This document shows positions 44,979-53,785 of a DNA stretch of 64,000 nt, piece after piece. The translations under genes were made by a program, and so were the position numbers. Origin of the DNA: CAVXHQ01 sp963761735. Lineage in GTDB: Bacteria; Pseudomonadota; Alphaproteobacteria; Rhodobacterales; Rhodobacteraceae. The stretch lies in contig CAVXHQ010000007.1 in the NCBI GenBank assembly GCA_963761735.1, positions 310,001 through 374,000 on the forward strand, written 5' to 3'. Below the pieces are notes generated by a model. The model had not been told where the DNA came from. It saw nothing but the letters and a program-made list of their open reading frames with translations, and made no database searches. How positions within the stretch are numbered: the first letter of the stretch is position 1; every line of letters starts with the position of its first letter.

Positions 44979-46281
44979 ATGACCAATCGAACAGTTGAGA
45001 CGCTGCCGCAGACCGAGGGTCTGCGGAGGGATGAGATGAAGGAGCCGGATGATGTTTCGGCCATGCTGAGGCTGAAGTTTCTCGGATGGGGAGCCCGCCG
45101 GATTTCTGCGGAGCTTGGGTGCTCGAGGACGACTGCACGGCGATGGTTGAAGGAGGGGACGTGGCGCAGGGCGTCACCGCCACCGCGATCGAAGGCGTTG
45201 GATGGCCTGGAGGGTTGGGTCGAGGAGCGGTTTCGCCGCCATGCGGGCAACGCAGATGTGGTCCGTCAGGAGCTTGTCGCCGAGAAGGGCATCGAGGTAA
45301 GCCTTCGCACGGTCGAACGGGCGGTGGCGCATCTGCGTCAGGAGCTGCGGGCCGAGGCGCGGGCAACGGTGCGCTTTGAGACGCGGCCGGGCCAGCAGTT
45401 GCAGATCGACTTCGGGCAGCGGCGGGTCGAGATCGGCGGCGTGTCGCGGCAGGTGTCGTTCTTCGTGGCGACGCTGGGTTATTCCCGCCGCATCCACGTG
45501 CGGGCCTTCGCGGGCGAGCGGCAGGAGAACTGGTTTGAAGGCATGGAGAGCGCCTTCGCGTCGTTCGGCGGCGTGCCGGAAGAGGTGCTGCTCGACAATG
45601 CCCGCGCACTGATCCTGAGCCACGACATTGCCAGCCGCGAGGTCGTGGTGAACCCGAAGCTGCATGCCTTTGCCCGGCACTGGGGCTTTCAGGTAAAGGC
45701 CTGCGCGCCGTATCGACCCCGGACGAAGGGCAAGGACGAGCGCGGCGTCGGCTACGTGAAGGGCAACGCGATCGCGGGGCGTGCCTTCGAGAAGCTTTGC
45801 CGCGCTGGAAGCTCATCTGGTGCAATGGACCCGCCAGATCGCCGACCTGCGGGTCCATGGCACCACAGGCGAAGCCCCGGGCCTGCGCTTCGCGCGTGAC
45901 GAAGCCGGTCACCTGAAGCCCCTCCAGCACTGCGGCTCGTTCATGGCGACGCGCGAACTGAGCCGACGCGTCGCACCTGACTGTGCAGTGGAGATGGACA
46001 CGAATGCCTACTCGGTCCCATGGCGCTTGATCGGCGAGCGGGTCCGCGTGCTGGTCACGGCTGAGACGGTGCGGGTTACCCATGCCGGCGTCGAGGTCGC
46101 CTGCCACCGGCGCAGCGCCGGCCGCCGCGGTCGGATCATCGACCCTGTCCACTTTGCCGGGGTGGCAGGTTCAGCGGGCCGCGCCAGGACACCTGCTGAC
46201 GGGGTTGAGGCGCTGATCGGGGTGTCGGCACTGCTGCGCCCCCTCGCCGAGTATGAGGCTGTCGCCGGAGGGGCCTGGTGA
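44979..46281 (+). pseudogene. istA: IstA transposase of element B, frameshifted
   Basis: N-terminal HTH (MLRLKFLGWGARRISAELGC), DDE core (QLQIDFGQRRVEIGG, EVLLDNARALILS, GKDERGVGYVKGNA). The frame breaks at 45791-45793: dropping one A turns FEKL into FESFAALEAHLVQW and the second frame continues to the usual C-terminus (MATRELSRRVAPDC, YSVPWRLIGERVRV). The element therefore cannot move by itself if the base is real. Confidence 0.85.
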
Positions 46282-47078
46282 TGGGCGTGCATACGCAGGA
46301 CGACCTTGACCGGATGCTCACGCGACTGAAGTTGACGGCGATGAGGGATCAGCTCGACAGTCTGCTGGACGAAGCCGTTCGGGGGGAGATGACGCTGCGC
46401 GATGCGCTGGCCTTTCTGTGCGAGCGCGAGATCGCCCGCAAAGACCAGCGCCGCATCGACATGAGTTTTGGGCTGGCGAAGTTCCCGTTCGTGCGGGACC
46501 TTGGCGGCTTCGACTTCGCCGCTCAGCCCTCGATCGACCGTTCGCAGATCCGCGACCTTGCCACGGGGCGCTTCATCGCCAACGGCGACGCGCTCCTGTT
46601 GCTGGGCCCTCCCGGCGTCGGCAAGTCGCATCTGGCCGTGGCGCTTGGTCGCGAGGCAATCGTCGCCGGCTACACGGTGCTCTTCACCGGCGCGATGGAA
46701 CTGGTGGCGAACCTGGCCAAGGCGCAATCCGAGAACCGCCTTGAAGAGAGGCTGACACACTACGCCAAGCCGAAGCTGCTGATCGTGGACGAACTCGGTT
46801 ACCTGCCGCTGGAGCCCGATGCCGCGCATCTGTTCTTCCAGCTCGTCTCACGACGCTACGAGCGCGGCGCCCTGCTCGTCACATCGAACCGCGCGGTCGG
46901 CGAATGGGGCACCGTCTTCGGTGACGCGGTCGTCGCCACCGCGATCCTTGATCGGCTGCTGCACCACAGTCACGTCGTCACGATCCGGGGCGACAGCTAT
47001 CGCCTCCGCGAAAAGCGTCGCAGCGGGCTTTTGCAAAAGCCCGCTGCGACGACCGAAACCATCACTGCATCAACCTGA
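46281..47078 (+). CDS. istB: IstB helper ATPase of element B
   Basis: 265 residues; ATG overlaps the istA stop (TGATG), with an in-frame GTG one codon earlier. AAA+ motifs: Walker A LGPPGVGKSHLAV, Walker B LLIVDELGYLPL, then GDSYRLREKRRSGLL. Confidence 0.93.
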   Translation: MGVHTQDDLDRMLTRLKLTAMRDQLDSLLDEAVRGEMTLRDALAFLCEREIARKDQRRIDMSFGLAKFPFVRDLGGFDFAAQPSIDRSQIRDLATGRFIANGDALLLLGPPGVGKSHLAVALGREAIVAGYTVLFTGAMELVANLAKAQSENRLEERLTHYAKPKLLIVDELGYLPLEPDAAHLFFQLVSRRYERGALLVTSNRAVGEWGTVFGDAVVATAILDRLLHHSHVVTIRGDSYRLREKRRSGLLQKPAATTETITAST

Positions 47079-48215
47079 AGGTGGGCCAGTTCTTCATGTC
47101 GCCCTAGGGCCAGATCCGAATGTCGCTGGACAATATCGATCTCGACGCACGTGTCCAGGACCTGTCTATCGCATCCCGGCAAGTCGTCGCCATATGTCGT
47201 GCGCTGGCATCCGAAGCCCGGTTGATCATCATGGACGAACCGACGGCCTCCCTGAATCCAAAGGAAATCCGGCAGCTGTTGAAGATTGTGGGAGACCTCA
47301 AATCCCAAGGCGTCAGCATCGTATTCGTAAGCCATAAGCTCGAAGAAGTGTTGTCGATATCCGACCGTGTCACCGTGCTGCGCAATGGCGAAAAGGTCGG
47401 AACTTACGAAGCGTCAGAGATGACACAACGCGAACTCAGCCACCTGATGACGGGACGCGAGTTCGACTATGAGCCGACGCGCTTCAACGGGAACCCGGAC
47501 AACCCTGTATTACGCATCGACGGCCTTGGCCGAAAGGGTGAGTTCGAGGACGCTTCCTTCGGTATTGGGCGCGGTGAAATCGTCGCCCTGACAGGACCGA
47601 TGGGCGCAGGACGTACGGAGCTGGCCCTGTCTCTGTTTGGTATCACGTCCCCGGAGACCGGATCGGTCCACCTTGAAGGCCGGGAGGTCTCATTCTCGAA
47701 CAACCGTCAAGCGATTGCGGCCGGTATCTGCTACCTTTCCGAAGATCGGATCACCTACGGCCTTGTCGTGGAACAGCCGATTGCAGCAAATATCCTCGTC
47801 TCGCTTTTCCACCGGATCGCCAACCAGCTCGGAATCATAAGGGACCGCGACCGGCGTTCCGCGGTCAAGACCTGGATCGAGAAGCTATCCATCAAAACCC
47901 AGGATCCCCAAAACCCGGTTTCAAGTCTTTCTGGTGGGAACCAGCAGCGGGTCGCTCTTGCCAAATGGATGGCCCGGGACCCGAAGGTCCTGATCCTCGA
48001 CAGCCCGACTGTCGGTGTCGACGTCAATGCGAAGGACGGGATCTATCGGATCATCCATGACCTGGCGGCCGAGGGAGTTTCCATCCTCCTGATCAGCGAT
48101 GAGGTGCAGGAAGTTTTCCATCACTCCCATCGCGTTCTCGTCATGAAAGCCGGCCGGATCGTCGACGAAATTCACCCCGCAGATACGACCGAAGCAGACC
48201 TGGAGAGGGCAGTCT

Positions 48216-49175
48216 ATGCGTGAGTTCAGACGTTCACACGAAGCACTTCTTCTTCTGGTGCTTCTCGCCGTCGGGGCTCTCTTTTCCCTGACGACCGACA
48301 GCTTCCTGACGCTGCGCAATATCATCGACCTTCTGACGGTGAACGCCTTTGCAGGGATTCTTTGCCTTGGTTTGATGGTGATTCTCGTTTCCGGCGGGAT
48401 CGACATCTCGTTCGCAGCCATAGCATCGGTGGCTCAATACATAACTTTCGCTCTGCTGCCTTTTCTTCCACAGGGCTGGCTGATGATCCTGCCTCTCGCG
48501 GCGGCGGTCGGAATCCTGTGCGGGTTGGCGAATGCTCTTATCGTCGAGAAACTCAGGGTCCCAAGCATCATTGCGACCATCGCTACTCTCAACGTGTTCT
48601 TCGGTCTTCTGATGTTCTTTTCCGGGGGTCGGTACATCACAAATGTCCCCGCGTGGTTCGTAGACGGGGTGACGGTCTTCAGCTTCGTAGATGAAAACCT
48701 GTTCACCTATCGCTTCAATCTCCAGATCCTCCTGTTCGGATCCAGCGCCCTTCTGACCTGGCTGATCCTGCATCGGTCTAATCTGGGTATCCAGATCTAT
48801 GCGCTCGGTGGAAGCCGGGAAGCCGCACGGCGGGCCGGAGTTCCCATCTTGCGGACCCAGTTGTTCGTCTTCGGTTACATGGGGCTTATGGCGGCCGTCG
48901 CTGCCGTTTCTCAGACCCAGCTATCGCTGACTGTCGTACCGAGCGCTTTTGTAGGTGCCGAACTCTCGGTGCTCGCAGCCGCGGTTTTGGGCGGTGCCAG
49001 TCTTGCAGGTGGCGTGGGTTCCGTGGGTGGCGCCATTCTCGGCGTACTCCTGATCGGCGTCGTTCAGAACGGTTTGGTCCTCGTAGGCGTCTCCTCCTAC
49101 TGGCTCCAGGCTTTCAATGGACTGGTAATTATCTTGGCCGCCGGGTTCACAGCAGGAAGGCAGAGAAGAAAATGA
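48216..49175 (+). CDS. Sugar ABC transporter permease, RbsC type
   Basis: 319 residues, eight to ten membrane segments. Family motifs: NIIDLLTVNAFAGILCLGLM, LVSGGIDISFAAIASVAQYI, LRVPSIIATIATLNVFFGLL, ALGGSREAARRAGVP and the C-terminal GGVGSVGGAILGVLLIGVVQ. Overlaps the rbsA stop by eight bases and the next permease start by four. Imports a sugar or polyol with the second permease as a heterodimer; the ATPase and binding protein it needs are broken here. Confidence 0.9.
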   Translation: MREFRRSHEALLLLVLLAVGALFSLTTDSFLTLRNIIDLLTVNAFAGILCLGLMVILVSGGIDISFAAIASVAQYITFALLPFLPQGWLMILPLAAAVGILCGLANALIVEKLRVPSIIATIATLNVFFGLLMFFSGGRYITNVPAWFVDGVTVFSFVDENLFTYRFNLQILLFGSSALLTWLILHRSNLGIQIYALGGSREAARRAGVPILRTQLFVFGYMGLMAAVAAVSQTQLSLTVVPSAFVGAELSVLAAAVLGGASLAGGVGSVGGAILGVLLIGVVQNGLVLVGVSSYWLQAFNGLVIILAAGFTAGRQRRK

Positions 49176-50194
49176 CGCAACCGGACACCAATCATAGTCG
49201 CGGCTTGATCGCACGTGGTCTGGCACTCACTCGACGCCCTTTGCCGGCAACATCGTATGTCTTCTGGCTGATGATCCTCGCCATGGTGCTCTTCGTGCTC
49301 GCCAGCGGCCTCGTGGGGGAAAGATTCACCTCGGCGGCAAATTTGCGGTCGATGTCCGCACAGGTTCCGGAGTTCGGACTGCTGGCTTTGGCCATGATGA
49401 TCACGCTCCTCAAAGGCGGGTTGAACCTCTCGATTATCGCCACGGCAAACATGACAGCACTGACCGTCGGAGCCACGGTTCAGTACCTCGATCCACAGCT
49501 CGGCACCGCATCTGCTATCGTTCTGGCGCTGGCGGCGGGTATGATCGTCGCGACGGTTATCGGCCTTGCGAACGGATTCCTGGTCGCGGTCCTTCGCGTC
49601 TCGCCCATCATCGCGACACTTGGAACGATGATACTGATCCAAGGAATTTCCGTCGGTCTGAGCGGTGGCGGTGTCGTTTCCGGGTTTCCGGATTTTCTTC
49701 AGTTCGTTGGTCAAGGTCTGGTCTTGGGAGTGCCGTTCTCCCTACTTCTGCTCCTCGCCGCCTGTGCGGTCACAGGCTTCGTCCTTCGACGCACGACGTT
49801 TGGCGAATCACTCTACCTTATTGGCTCGAACGAAATGGCGACGCGATACTCGGGCGTCAACACCGACAAGGTCGTGATCCTGACCTATGTCGCGTCGAGC
49901 TGGCTGGCGTTTCTGGCAGGTCTGGTGATGCTTGGGCGCTTCAATTCGGCCAATGCCTCATATGGCGAGTCCTATCTGCTGGTGACGATACTGGCGGCGG
50001 TGCTTGGCGGCATCAACCCGTTCGGAGGATTTGGGCGTGTCTTCGGACTCGTGGTGGCGCTGGCAATTCTTCAGATCGTTTCCTCGGCGTTCAATCAGCT
50101 CACGATCAGCCCTCATCTAACGACGGCGATCTGGGGCATACTTTTGATTGCTGTAAGTGCGATCTCTACCAGGTTCGGCTCTTCTCGGTCCTGA
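49172..50194 (+). CDS. Second sugar ABC transporter permease, RbsC type
   Basis: 340 residues; start overlaps the preceding stop (ATGA). Multi-span membrane protein with LLALAMMITLLKGGLNLSII, VLRVSPIIATLGTMILIQGI, LIGSNEMATRYSGVNTDKVV and LAAVLGGINPFGGFGRVFGL. Pair with the preceding permease. A strong terminator follows. Confidence 0.9.
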   Translation: MTQPDTNHSRGLIARGLALTRRPLPATSYVFWLMILAMVLFVLASGLVGERFTSAANLRSMSAQVPEFGLLALAMMITLLKGGLNLSIIATANMTALTVGATVQYLDPQLGTASAIVLALAAGMIVATVIGLANGFLVAVLRVSPIIATLGTMILIQGISVGLSGGGVVSGFPDFLQFVGQGLVLGVPFSLLLLLAACAVTGFVLRRTTFGESLYLIGSNEMATRYSGVNTDKVVILTYVASSWLAFLAGLVMLGRFNSANASYGESYLLVTILAAVLGGINPFGGFGRVFGLVVALAILQIVSSAFNQLTISPHLTTAIWGILLIAVSAISTRFGSSRS

Positions 50195-50197
50195 TAT

Positions 50198-50227
50198 CTT
50201 GGGGCGCTGCATCTGCCGCGCCCCAAG
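50198..50227. terminator. Bidirectional terminator
   Basis: CTTGGGGCGC, ten-base loop, GCGCCCCAAG: perfect ten-base stem between the convergent permease and monooxygenase genes. No long T run on either side, so efficiency is uncertain. Confidence 0.7.
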
Positions 50228-50234
50228 GTGAAGC

Positions 50235-50528
50235 TCAGACCGGTTCCTTGATTTCCCAGACTGTCACTTCGATGTCGCGTTTGCCGTACTTTTCCTGAAG
50301 TGACAGGATTTCGGCGACATGGGGCATCTTGCTGTGCCGATCGTGGGCGTCGTCATCGGTGAACTGCTCGTAGAATCCGAAAACGGTAGGATCGTCCTTT
50401 GACTGGTGCGCGAGGAAGGCATGGTTCCCCTCCTCGGAACGGGTTCCCGACACCAGCGCGGGAAGCGCCTCAAGGACCTCTTCGACACCTTCAGTCGCAA
50501 CAAACATTTTGGCGATTACACATTTCAT
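50235..50528 (-). CDS. Antibiotic biosynthesis monooxygenase-like protein
   Basis: 97 residues, dimeric alpha-beta barrel (ABM) family: MFVATEGVEEVLEALPALVS, EGNHAFLAHQSKDDPTVFGF, YEQFTDDDAHDRH. Relatives include quinol monooxygenases and LsrG-like isomerases that act on phosphorylated sugars. Its place between the sugar transporter and the DhaK genes would fit an LsrG-like step, but this is inference. Divergent from dhaK. Confidence 0.75.
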   Translation of the reverse strand: MKCVIAKMFVATEGVEEVLEALPALVSGTRSEEGNHAFLAHQSKDDPTVFGFYEQFTDDDAHDRHSKMPHVAEILSLQEKYGKRDIEVTVWEIKEPV

Positions 50529-50641
50529 CTCTTGTCCTTTCCACTGCTATCCCGACGACGCCCGACCGCGCTTCCGGGTCGATGTCATAGATGCGGCGGC
50601 CAATCGAAACCGAATACACCCTTGACTCTTCCCACCTTAAA

Positions 50642-50679
50642 TGTTCGAAATACTGATAACAAGAACGGTATTACGAACA
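50642..50679. promoter_or_regulatory. Palindromic operator upstream of dhaK
   Basis: TGTTCGAAATAC, 14 bases, GTATTACGAACA: twelve-base arms with one mismatch, ending 17 bases before the dhaK start. The left arm recurs at 37673-37683 before the binding-protein gene. Confidence 0.6.
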
Positions 50680-50695
50680 ATCTTGGGAGGGGTTC

Positions 50696-51688
50696 ATGCG
50701 AAAGTTCATCAATGCTTCGGGTAGTGTGGCGTCGGAGACCCTGGAGGGTTTTCTGTCGGCCTACGGTCGCGGTTTCAGGCGGCTCGGGGATACGCTTTCG
50801 ATCGTGAAGGAAGAAATCCCGGATCGGGTCGTCGTCGTAACCGGTGGTGGCAGCGGTCACGAACCGGGCTGGCTCGAGTATATCGGACAGGGGTTCGCCG
50901 ATGCCGTCGTTCAGGGAGATGTTTTCGCGGCGCCTTCACCGAACCGGATCGTTGAGGCAGCAACGGACGTTCATAGGGGCAAGGGTCTTCTGTTCCTCTA
51001 TGCCAACTACTCCGGGGACAAGCTCAATTTCGAAATGGCGGCCGAGGACCTCGCCGATGCCGGTATCGACGTCAAACTGGTTTGCAGCTTCGACGACGTT
51101 GCCGGTGCGCCGCACGATCGCATTCGCGAACGCCGCGGAGTCGCGGGAGGCTTCTACGCCTGCAAGGTTGCCGGCGCTGCGGCCGAGCAGGGTTTCGACC
51201 TGAAAAAGACGGCTGCTCTGGCCGATCGTGCGGCGTACAATACCCGGAGTATCGGTGTCGCCAGCGCCGGAGGTACCGTTCCCGGTTCGAACGAACCCAC
51301 CTTCGTCTTGCCGGAAGGCAAGATGGAAATCGGTCTCGGCTTGCATGGCGAACAAGGTGTCAAGCGGGCCGATATGATGTCGGCGGATGAAGCCGTCACT
51401 CATATGATCGATCTCATCCTCGAGGACGCATCGACCGATCTCGATATGTCGCGCGCATGCATGCTGGTGAACGGTCTTGGCGCTACCACCCGCGCCGAAC
51501 TCTTCATTGCCTGTCGCAAGGCGACCTCCCAACTGGAAAGCAAGGGCATCAAGATCCACGACACGATTGTCGGGGAGGTTACCACCAGCCAGGAGATGCA
51601 CGGGTTCTCGATCAGCCTGCTGGCGCTCGATGACGAATTGCAGGCGCTTTACGACGCGCGCTGCAATGCCTCGTTCTACCGGCATTAG
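50696..51688 (+). CDS. dhaK: Dihydroxyacetone kinase subunit DhaK (or tetrulose kinase)
   Basis: 330 residues behind GGGAGGGG. Substrate-binding motifs: VVVVTGGGSGHEPGWLEY (residues 46-63), GDVFAAP, and the histidine that covalently binds the keto-sugar at His217 (EIGLGLHGEQGV). Together with DhaL it phosphorylates dihydroxyacetone or, in several catabolic clusters, a tetrulose such as erythrulose. No DhaM-like PTS protein is present; ATP use is therefore more likely. First gene of a four-gene operon. Confidence 0.9.
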   Translation: MRKFINASGSVASETLEGFLSAYGRGFRRLGDTLSIVKEEIPDRVVVVTGGGSGHEPGWLEYIGQGFADAVVQGDVFAAPSPNRIVEAATDVHRGKGLLFLYANYSGDKLNFEMAAEDLADAGIDVKLVCSFDDVAGAPHDRIRERRGVAGGFYACKVAGAAAEQGFDLKKTAALADRAAYNTRSIGVASAGGTVPGSNEPTFVLPEGKMEIGLGLHGEQGVKRADMMSADEAVTHMIDLILEDASTDLDMSRACMLVNGLGATTRAELFIACRKATSQLESKGIKIHDTIVGEVTTSQEMHGFSISLLALDDELQALYDARCNASFYRH

Positions 51689-51700
51689 AGGGTGGTCACC

Positions 51701-52360
51701 GTGAAAAGTACAATCGGAACGGATCAGCTGGGCGCCCTTGTCTCGGCGGTAAGTCATCGCATCCTCAAAGACGTCGATCTTCTGACCCAGGCCGACCGTG
51801 ACATCGGCGACGGAGATCATGGCTTCGGGATGTCGCGGGGCTTCACCGCTGTACTCGCCAAGCTCGAGAACACCGATCTCAAGGCGATGTCCCCCGGCGA
51901 ACTTCTCAAGTCAGTGGGTGATACGCTTATCGACACGATGGGTGGCGCATCGGGTGTGGTCTTCGGAACAATGTTCCGGGGCGGTGCGAAGACCTTGGGC
52001 GGGCTGGAAACACTGAGCCTCGACGATCTCGGACGTGCGTTCGAGGGCAGCTGTAAGCAGATCACGCGACGTGCGAAGGCCGAGCCCGGCGACAAGACCA
52101 TGCTGGATGCTCTGGTGCCCGCAGCCGTCGCAATCCGCAGCAGCGCCGCGAGCGGCGGATCCTGGGGTGACGGGCTGTCGGCGGCGGCAAAGGCCGCGGC
52201 CGAAGGGCGTGATGCGACCAAGCAGATGGTCGCACGTTTCGGGAAGGCATCGACGATGGGTGACCGATCCATCGGATTTCCCGATGCCGGAGCAGTCTCG
52301 GTCGCAATCATGTTCGATTCCATGGCCCGGACGGCCGAAACCTTCAGGGAGGAAGTATAA
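51701..52360 (+). CDS. dhaL: Dihydroxyacetone kinase subunit DhaL
   Basis: 219 residues from GTG at 51701 (GAGG at 51688-51691; a GTG at 51692 is in frame). The nucleotide/Mg2+ site is DRDIGDGDHGFGMSRGF, followed by GGASGVVFGTMFRG and SWGDGLSAAAKAAAEGRD. Supplies ADP/ATP to DhaK. Stop overlaps the next start (TAATG). Confidence 0.9.
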   Translation: MKSTIGTDQLGALVSAVSHRILKDVDLLTQADRDIGDGDHGFGMSRGFTAVLAKLENTDLKAMSPGELLKSVGDTLIDTMGGASGVVFGTMFRGGAKTLGGLETLSLDDLGRAFEGSCKQITRRAKAEPGDKTMLDALVPAAVAIRSSAASGGSWGDGLSAAAKAAAEGRDATKQMVARFGKASTMGDRSIGFPDAGAVSVAIMFDSMARTAETFREEV

Positions 52361-52896
52361 TGTCGGCAAAGATGACAAACGCAGAGCTCACCGAGTTCAA
52401 CAAGAACCGCAAACTCTATCAGGTAGCGTTCGTGACCCGCGATCTCGAACGGGCCATGCAGGCCTGGATCGACAATCTCAAAATCGGTCCTTGGGCAGTG
52501 CTTACCTTCACCGAAGAATCGGTGAAGAACTTTCGTGTCGATGAAGAAGCCGTCACCGAGCCGTTCAAGTTCCTGATTGCGATCTCGTGGATCGGGGAGA
52601 TGCAGCTAGAAATCATCCAGCCCGTGTACGGCCCGACGATCTACGCGGAATACCTCGAAAAGCACGGCGAGGGATTTCACCATATCAAAGAGCAGCTCCG
52701 GGACGAAGATATCGAGGCGGTCCTGGCCGAGTATCGTTCGAAGGGCATGAAGGTCATGCAGACCGGGCAGTTCGACATCGACGTCCATTATTACATGGAC
52801 ACGAAGGAAAAGGTCGATTTCATCTACGAACTCGGCAACTGCCCGATGCTCGATCTGCCGCCGTCGATGGTCGAAATGTTCCCACGCGAAACATAG
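52360..52896 (+). CDS. VOC (glyoxalase-like) family protein
   Basis: 178 residues. Vicinal-oxygen-chelate fold: YQVAFVTRDLERAMQAWIDN, LEIIQPVYGPTIYAEYLEKH, GFHHIKEQL (metal His), then VHYYMDTKEKVDFIYEL. Such domains isomerise or cleave small oxo-compounds; in this operon an epimerase or isomerase acting on a phosphorylated keto-sugar or a side product is plausible. Confidence 0.8.
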   Translation: MSAKMTNAELTEFNKNRKLYQVAFVTRDLERAMQAWIDNLKIGPWAVLTFTEESVKNFRVDEEAVTEPFKFLIAISWIGEMQLEIIQPVYGPTIYAEYLEKHGEGFHHIKEQLRDEDIEAVLAEYRSKGMKVMQTGQFDIDVHYYMDTKEKVDFIYELGNCPMLDLPPSMVEMFPRET

Positions 52897-52904
52897 CCTG
52901 GGCA

Positions 52905-52920
52905 GGGTCCGTGTGGACCC
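52905..52920. other. Small hairpin between the VOC and aldolase genes
   Basis: GGGTCC-GTGT-GGACCC, six-base stem, ten bases after the VOC stop. It may modulate expression of the last gene or be an mRNA stabiliser; too weak for a full terminator. Confidence 0.35.
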
Positions 52921-52951
52921 GGCGTGACAACCATCACCGATGAGGTACGAA

Positions 52952-53785
52952 ATGACTTCACTACCCCGTATGAACCGTCTCTTCGCCGAAAGCGGCAACT
53001 GCCTGGACGTCGCCATCGATCACGGGATGGTCAACGAATTCGGCCTCATTTCTGGCGTTGAAGACATGACCTCGGCCGTTGCCACTCTGGTCGCGGCCGG
53101 GCCGGACGCGATCCAGCTCACCCCGGGCATGGTCCACACCCTCGGGCCCTTTTCGGGCAAGACGCGCCCGGCACTGGTGCTGCGCTCCGACGTCTCAAAC
53201 GTCTACGGGTCAACACTCCCGCGACATCTGTTCTCGGAAGTCAACGCGCGGGCCGTCGATCTTGCAGTCAGCGCCGATGCGGCATGCCTGGTCGTCAATC
53301 TCCTGCTTCTGCCCGATCAGCCCGAGTTGCATCATCAATGCGTACGGAACGTGATGGCCCTGAAACGGGCATGCGAGGAAGTCGGAATGCCGCTCATGGT
53401 CGAACCGCTGGTGATGGCCCCGAACGACGAGAAGGGCGGCTATATGGTCGATGGAGATCTGCGCCTCATTACATCACTGGTTCGTCAGGCCGTCGAGCTT
53501 GGTGCAGACATCGTAAAGGCTGATCCCTGCAGCGATCCGAGCGAATTCCATAAGATCGTCGAGACTGCTGCGGGGGTGCCTGTTCTGGTTCGCGGCGGTG
53601 GCAGGGCCGATGACCTTGTCGTGCTGGAGAGAACCTCTGAAGTCATGAAGCAAGGCGCGAGGGGCATCGTCTATGGCCGGAATATCATTCAGCACGATAA
53701 CCCCTCGGGGATGGTCAGGGCGTTAATGTCTATCGTTCACGACGGCAGTTCCCCCGAGACCGCTTCCGGAAAACTACATTCCTAG
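52952..53785 (+). CDS. Class I aldolase (FbaB/LacD/DeoC-like)
   Basis: 277 residues from ATG at 52952 with GAGG upstream (an ATG at 52940 is in frame). TIM-barrel aldolase features: LDVAIDHGMVNEFGLISGVE, Schiff-base Lys in GADIVKADPCSD, phosphate-binding VPVLVRGGGRADD and GIVYGRNIIQHDNP. Probably cleaves the sugar phosphate made by DhaKL to a triose phosphate and an aldehyde, which the aldehyde or alcohol dehydrogenases to the left could take up. Confidence 0.85.
   Translation: MTSLPRMNRLFAESGNCLDVAIDHGMVNEFGLISGVEDMTSAVATLVAAGPDAIQLTPGMVHTLGPFSGKTRPALVLRSDVSNVYGSTLPRHLFSEVNARAVDLAVSADAACLVVNLLLLPDQPELHHQCVRNVMALKRACEEVGMPLMVEPLVMAPNDEKGGYMVDGDLRLITSLVRQAVELGADIVKADPCSDPSEFHKIVETAAGVPVLVRGGGRADDLVVLERTSEVMKQGARGIVYGRNIIQHDNPSGMVRALMSIVHDGSSPETASGKLHS

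Larger units (their letters stand above)
44902..47132 (+). mobile_element. Second IS21-family element (type B)
   Basis: 2231 bp from TGTCAGGCGACA to TGTCGCTGGACA, with an exact 6-bp target duplication ATATCG (44896-44901 and 47133-47138). The ends hold repeated sub-terminal blocks (GGCGACATGAGGAACTGGCC on the left, its reverse on the right), as in IS21 family members with multiple transposase-binding sites. istA is frameshifted, istB intact; not closely related to element A. Confidence 0.93.
44584..48223 (+). pseudogene. Second RbsA-type ATPase, truncated, frameshifted and split by an IS
   Basis: Starts inside the first ABC domain (KGEVHCLAGENGSGKSTLIK), having lost its first 30 or so residues at IS21 copy 2. 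An extra G near 44824-44826 shifts the frame (LGG then LRFTDRRTMRVDAK when corrected). An IS21-type element is inserted at 44902-47132; removing it and one ATATCG restores ERIGADIDLDARVQDL. The rest is intact: IIMDEPTASL, second domain with GPMGAGRTELAL, LSGGNQQRVALAKWM, LILDSPTVGVDV. It overlaps rbsC by eight bases. The ATG at 47120 opens a fragment lacking the first Walker A. Confidence 0.88.

Noticed and set aside
44902..47132. Element B as a third copy of IS21 element A
   Set aside because: Length, ends, IstA and IstB sequences all differ clearly; only the family is shared.
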